Positions 1 to 12,034 of a stretch of 64,000 nucleotides of DNA are shown here, piece after piece. Below the pieces are notes generated by a model. It saw only the letters and a program-made list of their open reading frames with translations, ran no database searches and was not told the origin of the DNA. The translations under genes were made by a program, and so were the position numbers. Source of the stretch: Isoetes taiwanensis. Lineage: Eukaryota > Streptophyta > Lycopodiopsida > Isoetales > Isoetaceae. The DNA lies in the NCBI GenBank assembly GCA_021234155.1, contig JAJEKV010000113.1, positions 500,001-564,000 on the forward strand, given 5' to 3'. Within the stretch, counting starts at the first letter, position 1; each line of letters starts with the position of its first letter.

Positions 1-1162
1 CAAATGTTGAGCCGCCCACTATCTATAGATGATTTGCATCAGACAGTCATCGCCCTCGACAAAGAGAAGTGTCCGGGGATGGACGGGATTCCAATAGAGT
101 TTTTTCAGGTTTATTGGGAATGGATTAAAACTGATGTATTCTCAGCTTATACAGACTTCCAACAAGCAGACCACCTGGATCCAAAGCTAAATACAGGTTG
201 TATCGTTTTGATTCCAAAGGGAAAAGGCCCACGTACTATCAATGACTGGAGACCCATCACATTGCTGTCGGCATTCTATAAGATAATAGCAAAGGGAATG
301 GCAGAGAAAATAAAGCCCATACTTGCGAAACTATCTCCCCGTCCGGTCGGGTTTTTCTCCCGGGAAGGAACATTCTCGCACAATATAGCAGCAGACTTTT
401 CGAGGGTATGTATTGGGCTAAAACACACAGTCAAAAAGTAGCTTACATCAAGTTGGATTTTACTAAGGCATACGATAGTATCGGGTGGAGCTTTTATATA
501 AAATGCTTGTTAAAATTGGGTTCTGGGATTTTTTTCTTGGAAGTGTTAAGAGATTACTCCACTCCACACGGGCCTCTGTTCTTCTCAACGGGGAGTCCTC
601 TCCTATATTCGTCATCGAAAGAGGCATTAGACAGGGATGCCCACTAGCCCCATTCTTATTTAACATAGCAAAGCTTTTTACAGCTATTTCTACAGCCTCA
701 AGGGATGGTCTAGTAGAAGGTCTTCAAATGGGGGATGGATCTCAGGCGGATATGCAATCAATACAGCCAGATGACTCTTTTTTGTTTCTAGTAGCGAGAG
801 GAGAGCAATCTAAAGAATGCCGGTCGGTTGTTAGTTACTTTCTCCTTGGCCTCGGGATGTCTCATCAATCGGAAGAAATGCTTTCGGCGCAATGGGTCGG
901 GAAGGACCACATCCCGTGTTTTAGAAGCCTCCCGTGGAAAATCATAAAAGCTGGGGAGTATTCTAACCTTCTTGGAATCCCAGTGGGAATTAAAATACCC
1001 TCAACAAAAGTATGGGATGAGATGATATTAGGATTACAGAAGCATCTGAATTGGTGGAAAGTCGCAAAACTATCACTGGCTGGCAGGATAGTAGTAGCGA
1101 AGCATGTGCTGCGCAGCACGCACATCTATGTCTCATCTCTCCTCATAGCCCCACCAGAGAAA
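1..1162 (+). pseudogene. LINE-A reverse transcriptase, 5' part (L1-type, broken)
   Basis: This is the middle part of a plant L1-like LINE ORF2. It runs off the left edge, so the endonuclease end is not in view. Frame 1 (4-441) carries the RT fingers: KCPGMDGIPIEFF, then LIPKGKGPRTINDWRPITL. The frame shifts near 420, giving KLDFTKAYDSIGW (catalytic Asp block), and shifts again near 540, giving GIRQGCPLAPFLFNI and then LAGRIVVAKHVL. The catalytic YADD box reads QPDD at 764-775, so the two Asp remain but Tyr-Ala is lost. Reading stops at APPEK, where the CACTA-like element begins. The continuation lies at 15456-16858. The copy is dead: at least two frameshifts plus the insertion. The family assignment is secure. 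Confidence 0.93.
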
Positions 1163-1201
1163 CACATCAAAAACAATGCCCATATCCTCCTTAAAATCCC
1201 C
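1163..1201 (+). repeat. Left terminal inverted repeat of the CACTA-like element
   Basis: About 39 bp, starting CACATC and running through ATCCTCCTTAAAATCCCCC. It pairs with 15416-15455 with a few mismatches and a one-base gap after CACAT. Confidence 0.85.
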
Positions 1202-1473
1202 CATAAAAATCCCCCTTTTCGTGGAATGGACATGATTTTTAGAAACGGGGTATTTGGCCACAATCCCCCCGTTGTGATTTTGTAGATTAATATCCCCTTT
1301 GAATTTTTTTTATATCCCCCATTGCCATATGCAATGGTCATACCCCTTTTCTCACAAATAATGTTCATACCCCTTTCTAGGAACAATCCCCCTTTGTGAT
1401 TTTGTAGTTTAATATACCCTTATTCCATTCATACCCCTTATTCCGTTCATACCCCTCTTCTCAACCATCCTCC
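1190..1473 (+). repeat. Left subterminal C-rich repeat array, first block
   Basis: Degenerate copies of a unit made of AATCCCCCTTTGTGATTTTG, TTTAATATCCCC and TTCCGTTCATACCCCT. Purine and pyrimidine are strongly skewed: the C-rich strand is the plus strand. CACTA transposases bind subterminal repeats of this kind, so a binding role is plausible, but this is inferred from position alone. Confidence 0.75.
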
Positions 1474-3096
1474 ATAATTGGCCTCATGCCTTATGTCCCT
1501 CTAGGCGCCTAAGCTGTGCGCCTAAGCTCTGAGGGCCTTGAGGCCACGCTCATGTAACTCCGTACCAGGGAGTTAGCATCAAGATACAGAATCGGATCTG
1601 GTTCCGTTCTACTCCGAGGTCACCCGCCCAAGCCTTGGGCCAGCAAGGATTTCCATCCACAGCATCGGCCATAGGTACCAGGTTTTGGATTGCTTTGAAT
1701 TATTTTGGACTGTTTTGTGTCCCAGTATTGCTCTTAGCATCGCGCCCTCACTGCCTTTGCATAGACCCCCTTGATTTGCCCCTTTCCGGTTTTCTCTCTC
1801 TAGGGTTTACAATCTCTCTCTAGCCCCAAAACCCCCAAACGCCCAAAAGGTGCTCTGCACGCTTTTTGGAGTCCCCAAATTGGATTCTAAGCACCCTTCA
1901 GGCAGCCAGAGACCCCACAAACTTTGGCACCCCCAAACATAGCCTCAGCATGACCCGTACAATCAAACGTATGGCCAGAGAGACCCGCAAGGCAAAGAAC
2001 CTTATCACGGTGCCTGTGTCATCTGGTAAGCCTTATGATCCCACGATAGAGCCCTATCTCCAGGCAGCCCCTTCTTTTGGGCCCCAGCGTCCTATTCTGT
2101 CCCAAATAGGATCCACAACTAGTTCCCGACGACGCGTCCCCCTGAATGCCGCGGCTTAGATAGGCTTGATGCTCGGATGAACTGCACGCATCCAGATATC
2201 CTAGCCAAAGATCACGTGGCAAGTATGCTCTCATCATCACCGCCACAAAGAATGTTCGCTTTCGGTTACCCTTACAAAGCCGGGTGCGGCTTCTAGAGTT
2301 GTTGTTACAATCTGCGGGGCCACGACCCAAAGTAGAACATAGTATCGTTGCTTCGGTGTCTAGCACAATGCCTGCCCCTGAGCATGTGAATGATATGCAC
2401 GAGGCTGATAACACAGTACATGGATCCACGCATACTGGGCCCGACCATGTGAATGATATGCCTAAAGATGATGACAACATACGAGGATCCACACATACTT
2501 TGCCCGAGGATGCATACTTGAACCTCACGTATTGTGGGTATTCGAGACGGGTGATTCTCTTGCTACGGATGAAGCCACCACGCTTTTTACCCGGTGATGC
2601 ATATCCAAGCACATGGTATTGTCTCGGCCCAGCAGGTTGGAGCAGTGCGGTCTGACCGTCCTCGTCACCTCTTGGTGCGCTTTCAAGATGCTCTTTCCCG
2701 ATTGCACATCCTGCGACATGGCAACCATTTGAAAGGAACCACCTTCTCCGTCCAGGAAGACTTGACTCCAGCACAGCTCTGTAGACGGAAAGAAGAGTTG
2801 TGTCGTGTGCGAGAGGCTCGCCTACAGCGGAAGTGGGCTGTTTATAGGGGAGGTCAAGCTATCATTCAAGATCAGTGGCCATCTGATCCATGGGCACTTA
2901 CTGTATAGCTCTGTATTTCTTTTGTTACGTTCTGGTTTGGTTATTTTTGTGTTGAAACGGGGCTTGGACCCCATGTTCTACTTTTTTGGGCTTCGGCCCT
3001 CTGATCTGTTAGGGCTTATGCCCCCTTTGTTTGTTCTGGTCCCATAACCCGATTGGGTTCCGTGGACGTTAAAATTTTCTTCCTTCCTTCCTTCCT
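1474..3096 (+). mobile_element. ORF1-only LINE-like insert with (TTCC)n tail
   Basis: This block interrupts the subterminal array. It is bordered by near-identical direct repeats, 1377-1473 (97 bp) and 3100-3178 (79 bp, lacking a 20-bp internal unit), both beginning CTAGGAACAATCCCCCTTTG. It has a leader of about 450 bp, a broken nucleic-acid-binding ORF (1950-2908), a 3' region with repeated GGGCTT..CCCC motifs, and ends in TTCC repeats (3079-3096). No reverse transcriptase follows the ORF, so it looks like a non-autonomous ORF1-only retroposon (HAL1-like). The direct repeats are long for a LINE target duplication, so part of them could belong to the host array. Confidence 0.5.
1950..2908 (+). 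pseudogene. ORF1p-like nucleic-acid-binding protein, broken
   Basis: The start MTRTIKRMARETRKAKNLIT is very basic. The middle, with repeated HVNDM and GSTHT phrases, switches frame more than once. The C-terminal 100 residues (2594-2908) contain LVRFQDALSRLHIL, LKGTTFSVQEDLTPAQ, then a charged KEELCRVREARLQRKW helix and a closing VYRGGQAIIQDQ strand. The order short strand, 'EDLTPAQ..R', long basic helix, 'rGgqaii' is that of the C-terminal domain of L1-like ORF1 proteins. The C-terminal match is fair; the rest is too degraded to assign. Confidence 0.5.
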
Positions 3097-3099
3097 TTT

Positions 3100-3500
3100 C
3101 TAGGAACAATCCCCCTTTGTGATTTTGTAGTTTAATATACCCTTATTCCGTTCATACCCCTCCTCTCAACCATCCTCCTTTTATGTTTAATATTTTCTTA
3201 TTCCATTCATACCCCTTTTATGTTTATACTCCTTTTCCGTTCATACTCCTTTTATGTTTAATATCCCCTTATTCCGTGCATACCCCTCTTCTCAACCATC
3301 CTCCTTTTGTGACCTTGTAATTGTGACCTTGTAATTTAATATCCTATATTGTTAATACCCTTTTCTCAAAAATCCCCCCTTCGTGATTTTGTGTTTAATA
3401 TCCCCTTATTCTGTTCATACCCCTCTTCTCAACTATCCCCTTTTTGTGACCTTGTATTTAATATCCCATACTTAGTTAATACCCTTTTCAACAAATACAT
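3100..3500 (+). repeat. Left subterminal C-rich repeat array, second block
   Basis: It resumes the array of 1190-1473. At least five degenerate units of about 60 bp carry TTCCGTTCATACCCCTC, TCTCAACCATCCTCCTTTT, GTGACCTTGTA and TTTAATATCCC. It ends near AATACCCTTTTC at 3480-3490. Confidence 0.75.
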
Positions 3501-5814
3501 TTTTATCCCACTGTGTTTAAACAAATACATTTTTAAGCCTTTAAAACCTTTGAATCCAAATTCAAAGTTCTTTTCCACTAGATGAGGCATAAAAACCTCC
3601 AGATTCTTGCAATACATGCAAATATTTCACTCTTAATGCCAAAGTACAATGCTAAAGTACATTTTATCTTATGTGTTTTAAATTCCACAATACTGCTGTA
3701 ACAAAACAGAAATATTTCCCAAATTCTGCTCATATTTACAGATTTGTTGCTTTACTCATTAAAATGCAAAACCAGCAAAGCGTTACAACTGCTTTTCTAA
3801 AAAGGACCCAAGTCATATGTTCCATACTCCAATCATGCAGTATGCTTAAAAATGATCCCAAATACTCTTAAATTCTTTTATTAAAAAATATCCAACAATT
3901 TACAAACTAGATCAATCCATAGAAATGTCTCAGATATCCATGTCATGCTTAAAAGCAAGCAGTTTACAACATAGGTCATCCTGCTTTTCAAAACCACAAA
4001 AATATCTCAAATACTCATGTCATGCTTAATAGCAAACAAAATAAGACAGCGTTGTAAGATTTTTATCCACGTGTTCAGCTATAACTAGTGAAAGCATAAA
4101 GCAAACCAGAATATGTCAAATGTAAATCCACGTTTCTGAGGTATTGCAGTAGCAAGAATTTTCTTCAGCGTCCAAGACTTCATCCTAAACCAAATACGAG
4201 CATATTTGAAAGAGTAAAGTTGGTTACCTGCATTGAACCAAGCCTAAGTTAGCTTTAAACAAGGTAACTAGACCAGCAATGACAGGTAAGCTATAACTCT
4301 ACTCGGCTCATCGCCCTTTACCAAATAATTATAAGAGCTCAAAATAAATTGTAGGCCATGCCTCAGTACAGGTCCACAGTTACCCATATGGTTATAGTGA
4401 AAGAGAAACCTCTGGGTAGGAATAAACTAATCCATAAGCACATAAAATGCATTCTGCTGCAATTTTTCAAACTGCATACTTCCTTACCATTTGTAGCCAG
4501 TTCTTAGACATAGTTCCATAGATATATTGTCAGCACATCATTTCATATCTTGCTCTACCTTAGGCCAAGCTTTTAAAACCCTAAAGTTCAAAAAGAAGTT
4601 TCAGAATATGCAACTATAGCACTTGTTTTTTTTCCAAAAGGCGGGCCATACTTTAGTTCCAAGGGCTAGATCAGCTCAGAATTAATAAGCATTAGAATAA
4701 ATTTGCCATGCTCTGTCGCACAGGTTATCTCATATAGTGGCAAACACCTATTCTGCTTTCTTTTTTAACTTCTAGCGCCTGTACTACCTATATAATAAGC
4801 TGCCAAATCTCATGTCTTCAAAAAGACCCAGATTATTTGTGTATAACACTTACAAAACGAATTTAAGAGTACAAAATAAATTGCATGCACTCAAGCAATA
4901 TTTTAATGCTGCAATAGTTTTTCTAAGTTTATATCAGTTAAAAAACTGGAGAATAGCTTTTCTTTATCATGAGCCAGTAATGCTAGCTGTCTACGAAAAT
5001 CTGTAACCTAGGTAGTTTGCTCTATCGATTCACACTTAAATTCGTAGAAAGATCTAGACATGAGCTCAAATAAACCAAACTTGAAAAATGAGTTCAAAAA
5101 TCCGCAAAAAATCCTAATCAAAGAACCTGGTTAAGCTGGATCTCCAGCATTGATCTCCTCGTCACTATTTATGGTTTGCTCCTTTGGTTCAGAAGATTCC
5201 GCTAGAGTTGCTGTGCTTTAGAATCCTGCCTCCACATTGGATCCTTCCATCCGATCGGAAGCTTGGTATCATATTGCTTCATGTGTTTGCCATTCTTTCC
5301 AGAAACAGTTAATGGACGGTGCCACAGATTCTGCTTCTACCATGCATAGCATTGCCAGATCTGAACCTTCCTCCTCGCAAGATAAAAAAGCCGGGCCCTA
5401 TTTTGTTTCATCACCAACAGAGATAAACACAAACAAACAAGGCTTTACCACAGAATAAGGTCGCATTTTCCTGCGTAGGCAAAGGCATGAACCCTAAGAA
5501 CATTATCTGCATGCTGGTTGAAGTGATCCGGCTTAGTCATGAGCTGATCCGGCACAACTTTCCCTTAGCCGTGATCGGTTTAGGGTCAGGCCGTCACACA
5601 ATGCAACATTTTGCCCTATTCTCATAGTTTTTTCCATTAATTAATTTATTACCTTGATTAAAAGTGCACACGTCTCCATATCATCCCCTTGAGCCGTTAC
5701 CTTAAGATGTGTGCTTGGTGTCCCCTTGTATGGAAATATCATGTCCGTAAATATTGCAAACTTTCACTCACAAACGTTAGTGGAATATTTCAAGGCCAGA
5801 TTATAAATTTTTTT
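3501..5814. other. AT-rich interior of the CACTA-like element, no clear gene
   Basis: No long open frame and no family I recognise. The only coding-like trace is on the minus strand at 5134-5210, a short frame ESSEPKEQTINSDEEINAG ending in a stop, which could be a captured last exon. It is too short to assign. Confidence 0.4.
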
Positions 5815-5966
5815 GATGAACGTGGACCTTTATTACTCAAAAGAATACAAAGAGTACATGGGGACTCAAAACCCAGTGGAAAAGATATCGACTAGAGCAA
5901 CACTACCCACCACATACATAACATAGAAAAGCAGAGAATACAGATCACCATGAGCACAACTGTTTG

Positions 5967-6560
5967 CTATGAGTAGGTGTGAATCTGAAGATATTGTTCC
6001 CAAATGACACTTTTGATGTCATCCTTCAAGGAAGAACATTTGTACGCCTTCACAATGCAACTACGAGCATCGCTAAGCACTTGCGTATATGAAAAGAGCT
6101 GTCCCTTGAAGATGAGGAGATTTCGTCTCTTCCAGATGGACCAGATGAGCCAAGCAGATGCTAAGTGGAAAGCCCTCTTTGCCAACTTGTCCCAAGAACT
6201 AGGATGGACTGACAAAAGGACCTGCTGACTATTCAAGTCACAATGGAAAAGACTTCGAGCCACCGCCAAGCGTGTCGAACATGGTGACACAAGAAAAAGC
6301 AAAGGCTCAATTGTCTCATCCCTCTGCGTGCAAAGAGGGCAGATCACAAAGACTTCTGGACGAAATCGATGAACAACAGTGTTTACCCGCACGCATCTAT
6401 GAGTGATCTGCCACCATAAAATGAATAGCTTAGGATGAAGCAATTTATCCCATACCCATCGCCAGACTGCTTTACGATGCGGCTCGGGGATAACTAAAGG
6501 CCACTTTGGCGATGGAGGCAACACCTCGTGATGAAGTAGGACCACATACATCGAGTGCAC
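5967..6560 (-). pseudogene. LINE-B C-terminal zf-RVT domain
   Basis: Frame RKAVWRWVWDKLLHPKLFIL, then LWWQITHRCVRVNTVVHRF and PEVFVICPLCTQRDETIEPLLFL, and later FHLASAWLIWSIWKRRNLLIF. This is the zinc-binding reverse-transcriptase tail found in plant LINEs: W..iW....P.k...FlW, then CPlC...ET..HlL. The usual CxxH is degraded (EPLLFLVSPC). It continues the same LINE-B copy. Confidence 0.88.
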
Positions 6561-7133
6561 CGGTGCTCCTCCTTAACACGCCATGAACCACCCGTAAGCT
6601 GGGGAGCCACGCCTTGTGGGTGTGGAGGGAATGTAGCGACTACTTTTTCCCAAATGCTCCGTCCCCAACAAAGGAGAAGGAACTTCAATTTGAACTCATT
6701 CCACGCCAACAATCTTGTCTCATTATACCATGCGGATACTGGTGGAGCACACTCGCCGCCGCCACCCGACGCGTTGCATCAATGGATGGACAAAAAGAGA
6801 CCGAGGGGGACAATCTGCATGACCGCCACCCAAAGGGATCCACCAACAACCGGCCGTAGGATGGATCCGTAGGCCATTGGATGGAACTGAAACAAAGTGC
6901 GCATAGTCTCCCAAGCAGTTAGCAACCCCTTGAGGAAAGGAGATGCATTAGGATATGGAGAAAGTGGATAGAATAATGCCCATGGGAGGAGAGGCTTAAT
7001 GGATGGAGAGCCAAAGGAAATGCACCTCTCAGAAGACGGTGAATGAGAAGCAGACCTGGAGAATTATCAGCATTATTGAGAATCCGCCACATGAACTTAG
7101 AGATCAGCACCTTGCTCTGGAGAAGAAAGTGAA

Positions 7134-8526
7134 TCATCCCCAGCCCCCTACAAAGTTTAGGCATAATGCACTTCGCCAACTAACTTTAACATCAGCTCCT
7201 TCTTCGCCACCACCCGGATGAAGTTCCCGACAAAGTCTGAACAATGAGTGCATCTTTGATCGGTGCCCGCAAGATGGATGCCATGTAGACATGTGTACCA
7301 CTTTCAAACCCACTTTGCCACGCTTACCGCGACCAGCCATGGATAACTTAACCGTGGACCACCAGAACAAATGCCTTTCCAACCCCTTAATAATGACATC
7401 CCATGCATCACCAAATGAGAGGTGTATACCAACTGGAATGCCTAGAAGCTTAGTTGCCTTCCCATGAGGAAGAACCTTCCATGGAAATGCAACCACGTAA
7501 GACGGCACCGAGAGTCTAGGGCCTGGGGCATACACTTTTGCCACCCCACAAATATACCGTAGAAGCCAAAGAGAAACGTCCAACAAGGAAATGGCATTCT
7601 CGCAAATTCTCGCCATCAGCCATTAAGAACAAGAAAGTGTCATCCGCATAATGATTCTGAGATCTCTTGTGAACCATTATTCATGGGAAGACCATGCAGA
7701 TGCCTTCCTTCTGACCGCAAGAGAGAATACCCGAGAAAGAATCTCCGCCACAATTGTAAAAGCAACGGTGCCAAAGGACAGCCACGGTGAATGCCACGTC
7801 CCACCGAAAAAATGTTGATGGTTCTCCTTGAAAAGAATCAAGAACGAAAGGTAATAATGAAGTTTCATAACATCCATTTGCAAACCGGGCACCAAAACCA
7901 AGACATAAAAGGCCTTCGCTCCAGAAACTCCATCCAACATCACATATGCTTTTGCAAAATCCAAACTTCAAGTATACAATGGGGTAACCATGCATTCTAG
8001 CCCAATAGAGACCCTCATATGCTGCTGCCACATTATTCAAGATACACCGGCGAGGCAAGAAACCTGACTGCGTGGAGGAGATGGACTCGGTAAGCACGCC
8101 ACAAAGCTTCTGAGCAAAAGCTTTAGCAAAGATCTTGTACACCGAGGACGACAAAGTAATGGGGTGCCAATCTGAAATGGAAGAGGGATCCTTACATTTT
8201 GGAATAAGGGAGATGCAACCAGAGTTGAGGATTTTGTCCAGGTGCCTCTGTCTTTTAAAATCCCTGAAAGCATCATACACATCTGCATCAAGCCAATCCC
8301 AATACTCCTGGAAAAACTCCACTGGAATACCATCAAGACCCGGACACTTGCCCCTCTTGAGAGAAAATGTGGCCTCAGCTAAATCATTCTGGCTGATCTC
8401 AGCCTCTAAAGTGGCCCTTTGCTCATTGGTGACTATAAGATGAACCTTAGCAAGCAAGGCCGCTTGAAAATCTAACTGAAAGGGAAGACGCCGAGCAGTG
8501 AAGAAAGCTGAAAAGTGATTATGCAA
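7134..8526 (-). pseudogene. LINE-B reverse transcriptase domain, frameshifted
   Basis: From the right: KCPGLDGIPVEFFQEYW, LIPKCKDPSSISDWHPITL, TQSGFLPRRCILNNVA, then the block that should read LDFxKA[YF]D. It is split between two frames (KFGFCKSICDVGW, and DFAKAYVMLDGV in the other frame), so there is an indel near 7970. The active-site HYADDTFLFL is intact at 7639-7650 in a third frame. AGRGKRGKVGLKVVHMS (thumb) follows at about 7300. At least four frame changes rule out a working enzyme, although YADD is kept, unlike LINE-A. Confidence 0.9.
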
Positions 8527-8970
8527 AAGGCCTCTAAGATCAGCTGGATCTGAAACAACACGCCCATCCCGAAGTCCGCAGAGATCAAGAGATGCAGACT
8601 AGCTTTCTTGTTTTGGCAGCTCAAGAAAAAACACGTAACGATCTCCCTCCTTGAACCATTGCAACCCAGATTTAATGCGAGCAAAGTGCACCTGTTCAGA
8701 TTCCATCTGCCTAATGCTACACAAAATTTGCTTCTCCACATGACCATCTGATGGGGCAACAGACCTGCATGCCTCAAGTTGTCGATAAAGAGCCAGCAGA
8801 AGGCTCCGGTGAGCAGCAGCCCGTTCACGACCCCAACCTTTAGCAAAAGACTTCACAGCATCGAGAGCATCAACAATACCTGCCATGCCCCTGTGTCCCA
8901 TACGCAACAGATTGTACTCATTACTCAATTCGGTACAATAAGAGCTTTTCCCCAGAGTCATTATCATGAA

Positions 8971-10080
8971 ATGTTTTAAATGTGCATTTGGTCATGGGTT
9001 CAAACCTTGCCAATGTATGTTTATCTTTGGGAGTTGGTTACTGGGGTTATACGATGATGATCCCCGACGTGGTAGAACTTAAAAGCCTATACGTGTCCTC
9101 CACTTTGGCTGCCGCAAGGCAGTGGGATAAGCTAGCTAGTCTGTACAAGATTAGTCTAGTATGGATCTTAAACATAGTAGTCTGGACCTTGATAAGGTTT
9201 TCATTGGACCTTGATAAGGTTTTCATTGGGGTGTACGGGCAATGCAAACACTTGGAGAGGCTCAAAAGACCTTAAGGGCAGTCATGCGACCATGCAGTTT
9301 GTGACCACTAAGGTAATTTGTGGCAAGAATTTGGCATATGAAGTATTTGCAAACACTGGCTATGCAGCACTCAACATGAGTTGAAATCCTTTTGGATTTT
9401 TCAATTGGCATACATACCACATTAAAGGTCTACTTGTGCACTTCATGGAGGTACGTTATATTAATTGCCTACCAACATATGTGTTAGTTTCTGATAAATT
9501 TTGACCTTTGGAAATCTGTCTACAAAAGCATAGCTTGCCATGTCTCCTGAATTTAACTCGAACGAGTAAGAGGTTGTGGTTGCACAATTTATGGTTAACT
9601 TTGCATGCCCAATATCCTTGATAATATAATATTGCTAAATGGTCTTACGATATAAATAGGGGACTTTGTTTTAAAATATTTCGTAAAGTCTTTTGGGCCC
9701 TGAAAAATATCCAAATTAGGGTGTCGGCATTTGTTGCATCTCTGTAGACCTCATTTTGTCAAGATGATGACCTAATTCCATGAAGATATAGCATTGGATA
9801 TCAAGATATATGCACTGGACATATCCTATGTGGGACATTTGTTGCATCTCTGAAGACATAATTCCGGCAAGAGGAAAAGTAAATCTGACATGCACACTTT
9901 GTAGGCAGGATATAATCCTTACATGCACACTTTTGCCTTACATGCACACTTTGTAGGCAGGATATAATCCCGCCTTAGGAAGTCTAGGTATTAACTAATC
10001 TTAGTTGATGCCGAGGCTTTTCATCAAAATTTTTATTCTTAGTAGCATAACATTCTTAAATTTTTATTCTCACTCTACAG
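8971..10080. other. Interior of the CACTA-like element, repeats but no gene
   Basis: There is a 23-24-bp tandem duplication (GGACCTTGATAAGGTTTTCA) at about 9183-9228. A second pair around 9890-9970 repeats CTTTGTAGGCAGGATATAAT and TTACATGCACACTTT. No protein family is recognised. 10030-10080 looks like an intron end (pyrimidine-rich, CTCTACAG) before the coding block that follows. Confidence 0.5.
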
Positions 10081-10884
10081 GAGTTGGTGAAGTCATTGAT
10101 GATATTTTGAAGCATGGACCTCATGATGGCACTTGGTGTTTCCCTCAAGAGCGAGATGTGAAGATCTATAAGCAAGTGAAGAAGTTGAACTTACCTATAT
10201 GAGGTATCATGCACGTTACCTTTTCACCACAACTTTCCTTGAAGCCGAAGAAGGCAATCCTGCTGAGTACACTTTGAAAGAGGTACATAAGTACATTTGG
10301 CTACCAATTGGCATTCAAGACCATAGGAAAGGAATTATTTGAGTGCCATCAGTAGAAGTAGCTAAAAGCATTATGGATAAGTTAGAATACCTTCCAAATC
10401 ATTGTGGCTGCAAGGAGGCCATTGTGAAGAAGGGCATAGTTATAGGATCAGCCAGGAGTGAGCAAAAAGGGGTGATTATAGACATGACTGGTGTGATGGA
10501 GCTGAATGGTTTACATGATCAAACACTTATGAAGAGGCAAAGTTACAAGTTTAAGAAGGTTCTTTTTTGTGAACTATCTATAAAGAAGGAGACTATGTGT
10601 CATCGCAAGAGTTAAGTGAGGAAAACCATGTAGAGCCCAAGGGTAATATATCAACAATCTTTGTTCATGAATCTGTTGGAGAGCTAAAGAGTTACTACAA
10701 GGCAAACTAATTTTATCGCGGTAACAAAGATCCATTTACAGAGGCATGGATCCTTTCCTTAGATATAGCCTTTGGAAATACCAGATTTATTAACTCTCTA
10801 GTTCAAAAATTCATCCCTGTGCCATATGATGATACATTAGTGGTGTTCTCAAATTGGCAATCTAAAGCAACACCCACTTTCTAA
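10081..10884 (+). pseudogene. Candidate C-terminal part of the CACTA-like transposase, broken
   Basis: After an acceptor-like CTCTACAG, a coding frame runs about 265 residues with lesions: a frameshift at about 10196, a stop TGA at 10339, a frame change near 10590 and a TAA at 10708. Early residues include GPHDGTWCFPQERDVKIYKQ. The pattern GP..W.FP.ER....K recalls the DUF4218 region at the end of CACTA (TNP2-type) transposases. Later blocks are KLEYLPNHCGCKEAIVKKG, VEPKGNISTIFVHESV and DPFTEAWILSLDIAFGNTRF. It lies just before the right subterminal repeats, where a transposase would end. I do not recognise the later blocks, so a captured host gene is the alternative. Confidence 0.45.
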
Positions 10885-10914
10885 AGCAAGAATCACTGAA
10901 ATATTAACTTAAAT

Positions 10915-11491
10915 ATAATCCTCATCCTCCTTTTCCTTCATTCCCTTTTCATGTGAATCCCCATTTCTCCTCATCCCCATTATCCTCATCCCCCCATTCT
11001 AAATTGCAATTCCCCCATTAGGCCCTCATTACCCTTACTAACCTTATCCCCCATTCTAAATTGCAATTCCCCATTGTAAATTGCAATCCTTCATTGCTCC
11101 CTCATTACCCCTACTAACCCTGGCTACCCCATTTCTCGTCATCCCCCATTCTTTATTTTTTTAGTAGAAATCCCCATGTTCTAAATTGCAATCCTCCTAT
11201 TACTCCTTCATTACCCCCAGTAGCCTGACTACCCTATTTCTCCGCATCCCCCATTCTTCATCTCTTACAAAAAATCCCCATGTTCTAAAATTGCAATCCT
11301 TCATTTCTCCCTCATTACCCCTACTAACCCTAACTACCCCGTTTCTCCTCATCCCCCATTCTTTTTTTTTTTTGAAGGAATCCCCATGTTCTAAATTGCA
11401 ATCCCCTTATTACTCCATCATTACCCCTAGTACCCCTGACTACCCCATTTCTCCTCATCCTCCATTCTTTATTTTTACAGAAAATCCCCAT
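10915..11491 (+). repeat. Right subterminal C-rich repeat array
   Basis: Tandem units of about 85-95 bp carry CCCCATTCTAAATTGCAATC, CCTCATTACCCCTACTAACC and TACCCCATTTCTCCTCATCC. Five to six units are visible. The array is cut by the nested TIR element and resumes at 15302. The C-rich strand is again plus, so the two ends of the transposon carry different repeats on the same strand. Confidence 0.8.
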
Positions 11492-12034
11492 AAGTCGTAT
11501 TTAATTAAAGTGGGACTCATTCCATTCCCATTTTTTTTCGGAACCCTGTTAATTTACATGAAAAAGAGCACCCCGACCCGAAAACTATCCTTAATTCGAT
11601 TTTTTGTCTAGAACTCTGCATCGAAGCTTTCCTCCAGTTTTCCCTGATTAGCGAGTCGAGAACAAGAACAATGCAACTGAAACAAAGGAAATTCATTAAA
11701 GATTGAAATCAAAGTTCTAGATTGAAACCAAAGTTTACAATGGTTGAAGATACTATGATGGTCGGGCTGACACAAATATTACATCATCTTCGCACACAGA
11801 CCACCTACTGGGAACAACATGCAGAGCAAGGTCTGAGGCGTTCCAAGCCACAAGAGCAACTTGAAGAGAATAGAAATCTGAACACGCTAGCCTGACATGG
11901 CTCCCGATCATGTCCTTTCTGTTCGCGATTTGTACTGGGAAAGGCAAAATCAAGTTAGTGCAAGTGATGCTACAGACAATACAAATAAGAAAACAACCAG
12001 TTCTAAGGGCCATTTCTGAAGAATGTAGGTATGA

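Larger units (their letters stand above)
5815..8970 (-). mobile_element. LINE-B, 5'-truncated L1-type retrotransposon inside the CACTA-like element
   Basis: Reading leftwards from about 8970: a linker (KSFAKGWGRE..LLALYRQLEA), reverse transcriptase (8526 to about 7130), a thumb/linker, a zf-RVT domain (6560-5967) and a 3' tail. The tail is the typical LINE end (TATTCTTTTGAGTAATAAAG on the minus strand) and closes in A6 at 5815-5820. There is no endonuclease or ORF1, so the copy is 5'-truncated. The exact 5' border and target duplication are not seen. It is a relative of LINE-A (KCPG[LM]DGIP[IV]EFFQ.YW.W) but a distinct copy in the other orientation. Confidence 0.88.

Noticed and set aside
8990-9015. 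GGGTTCAAACC, like a pol III B box (SINE or tRNA)
   Set aside because: No A box at the right distance and no cloverleaf; a single box is not enough.
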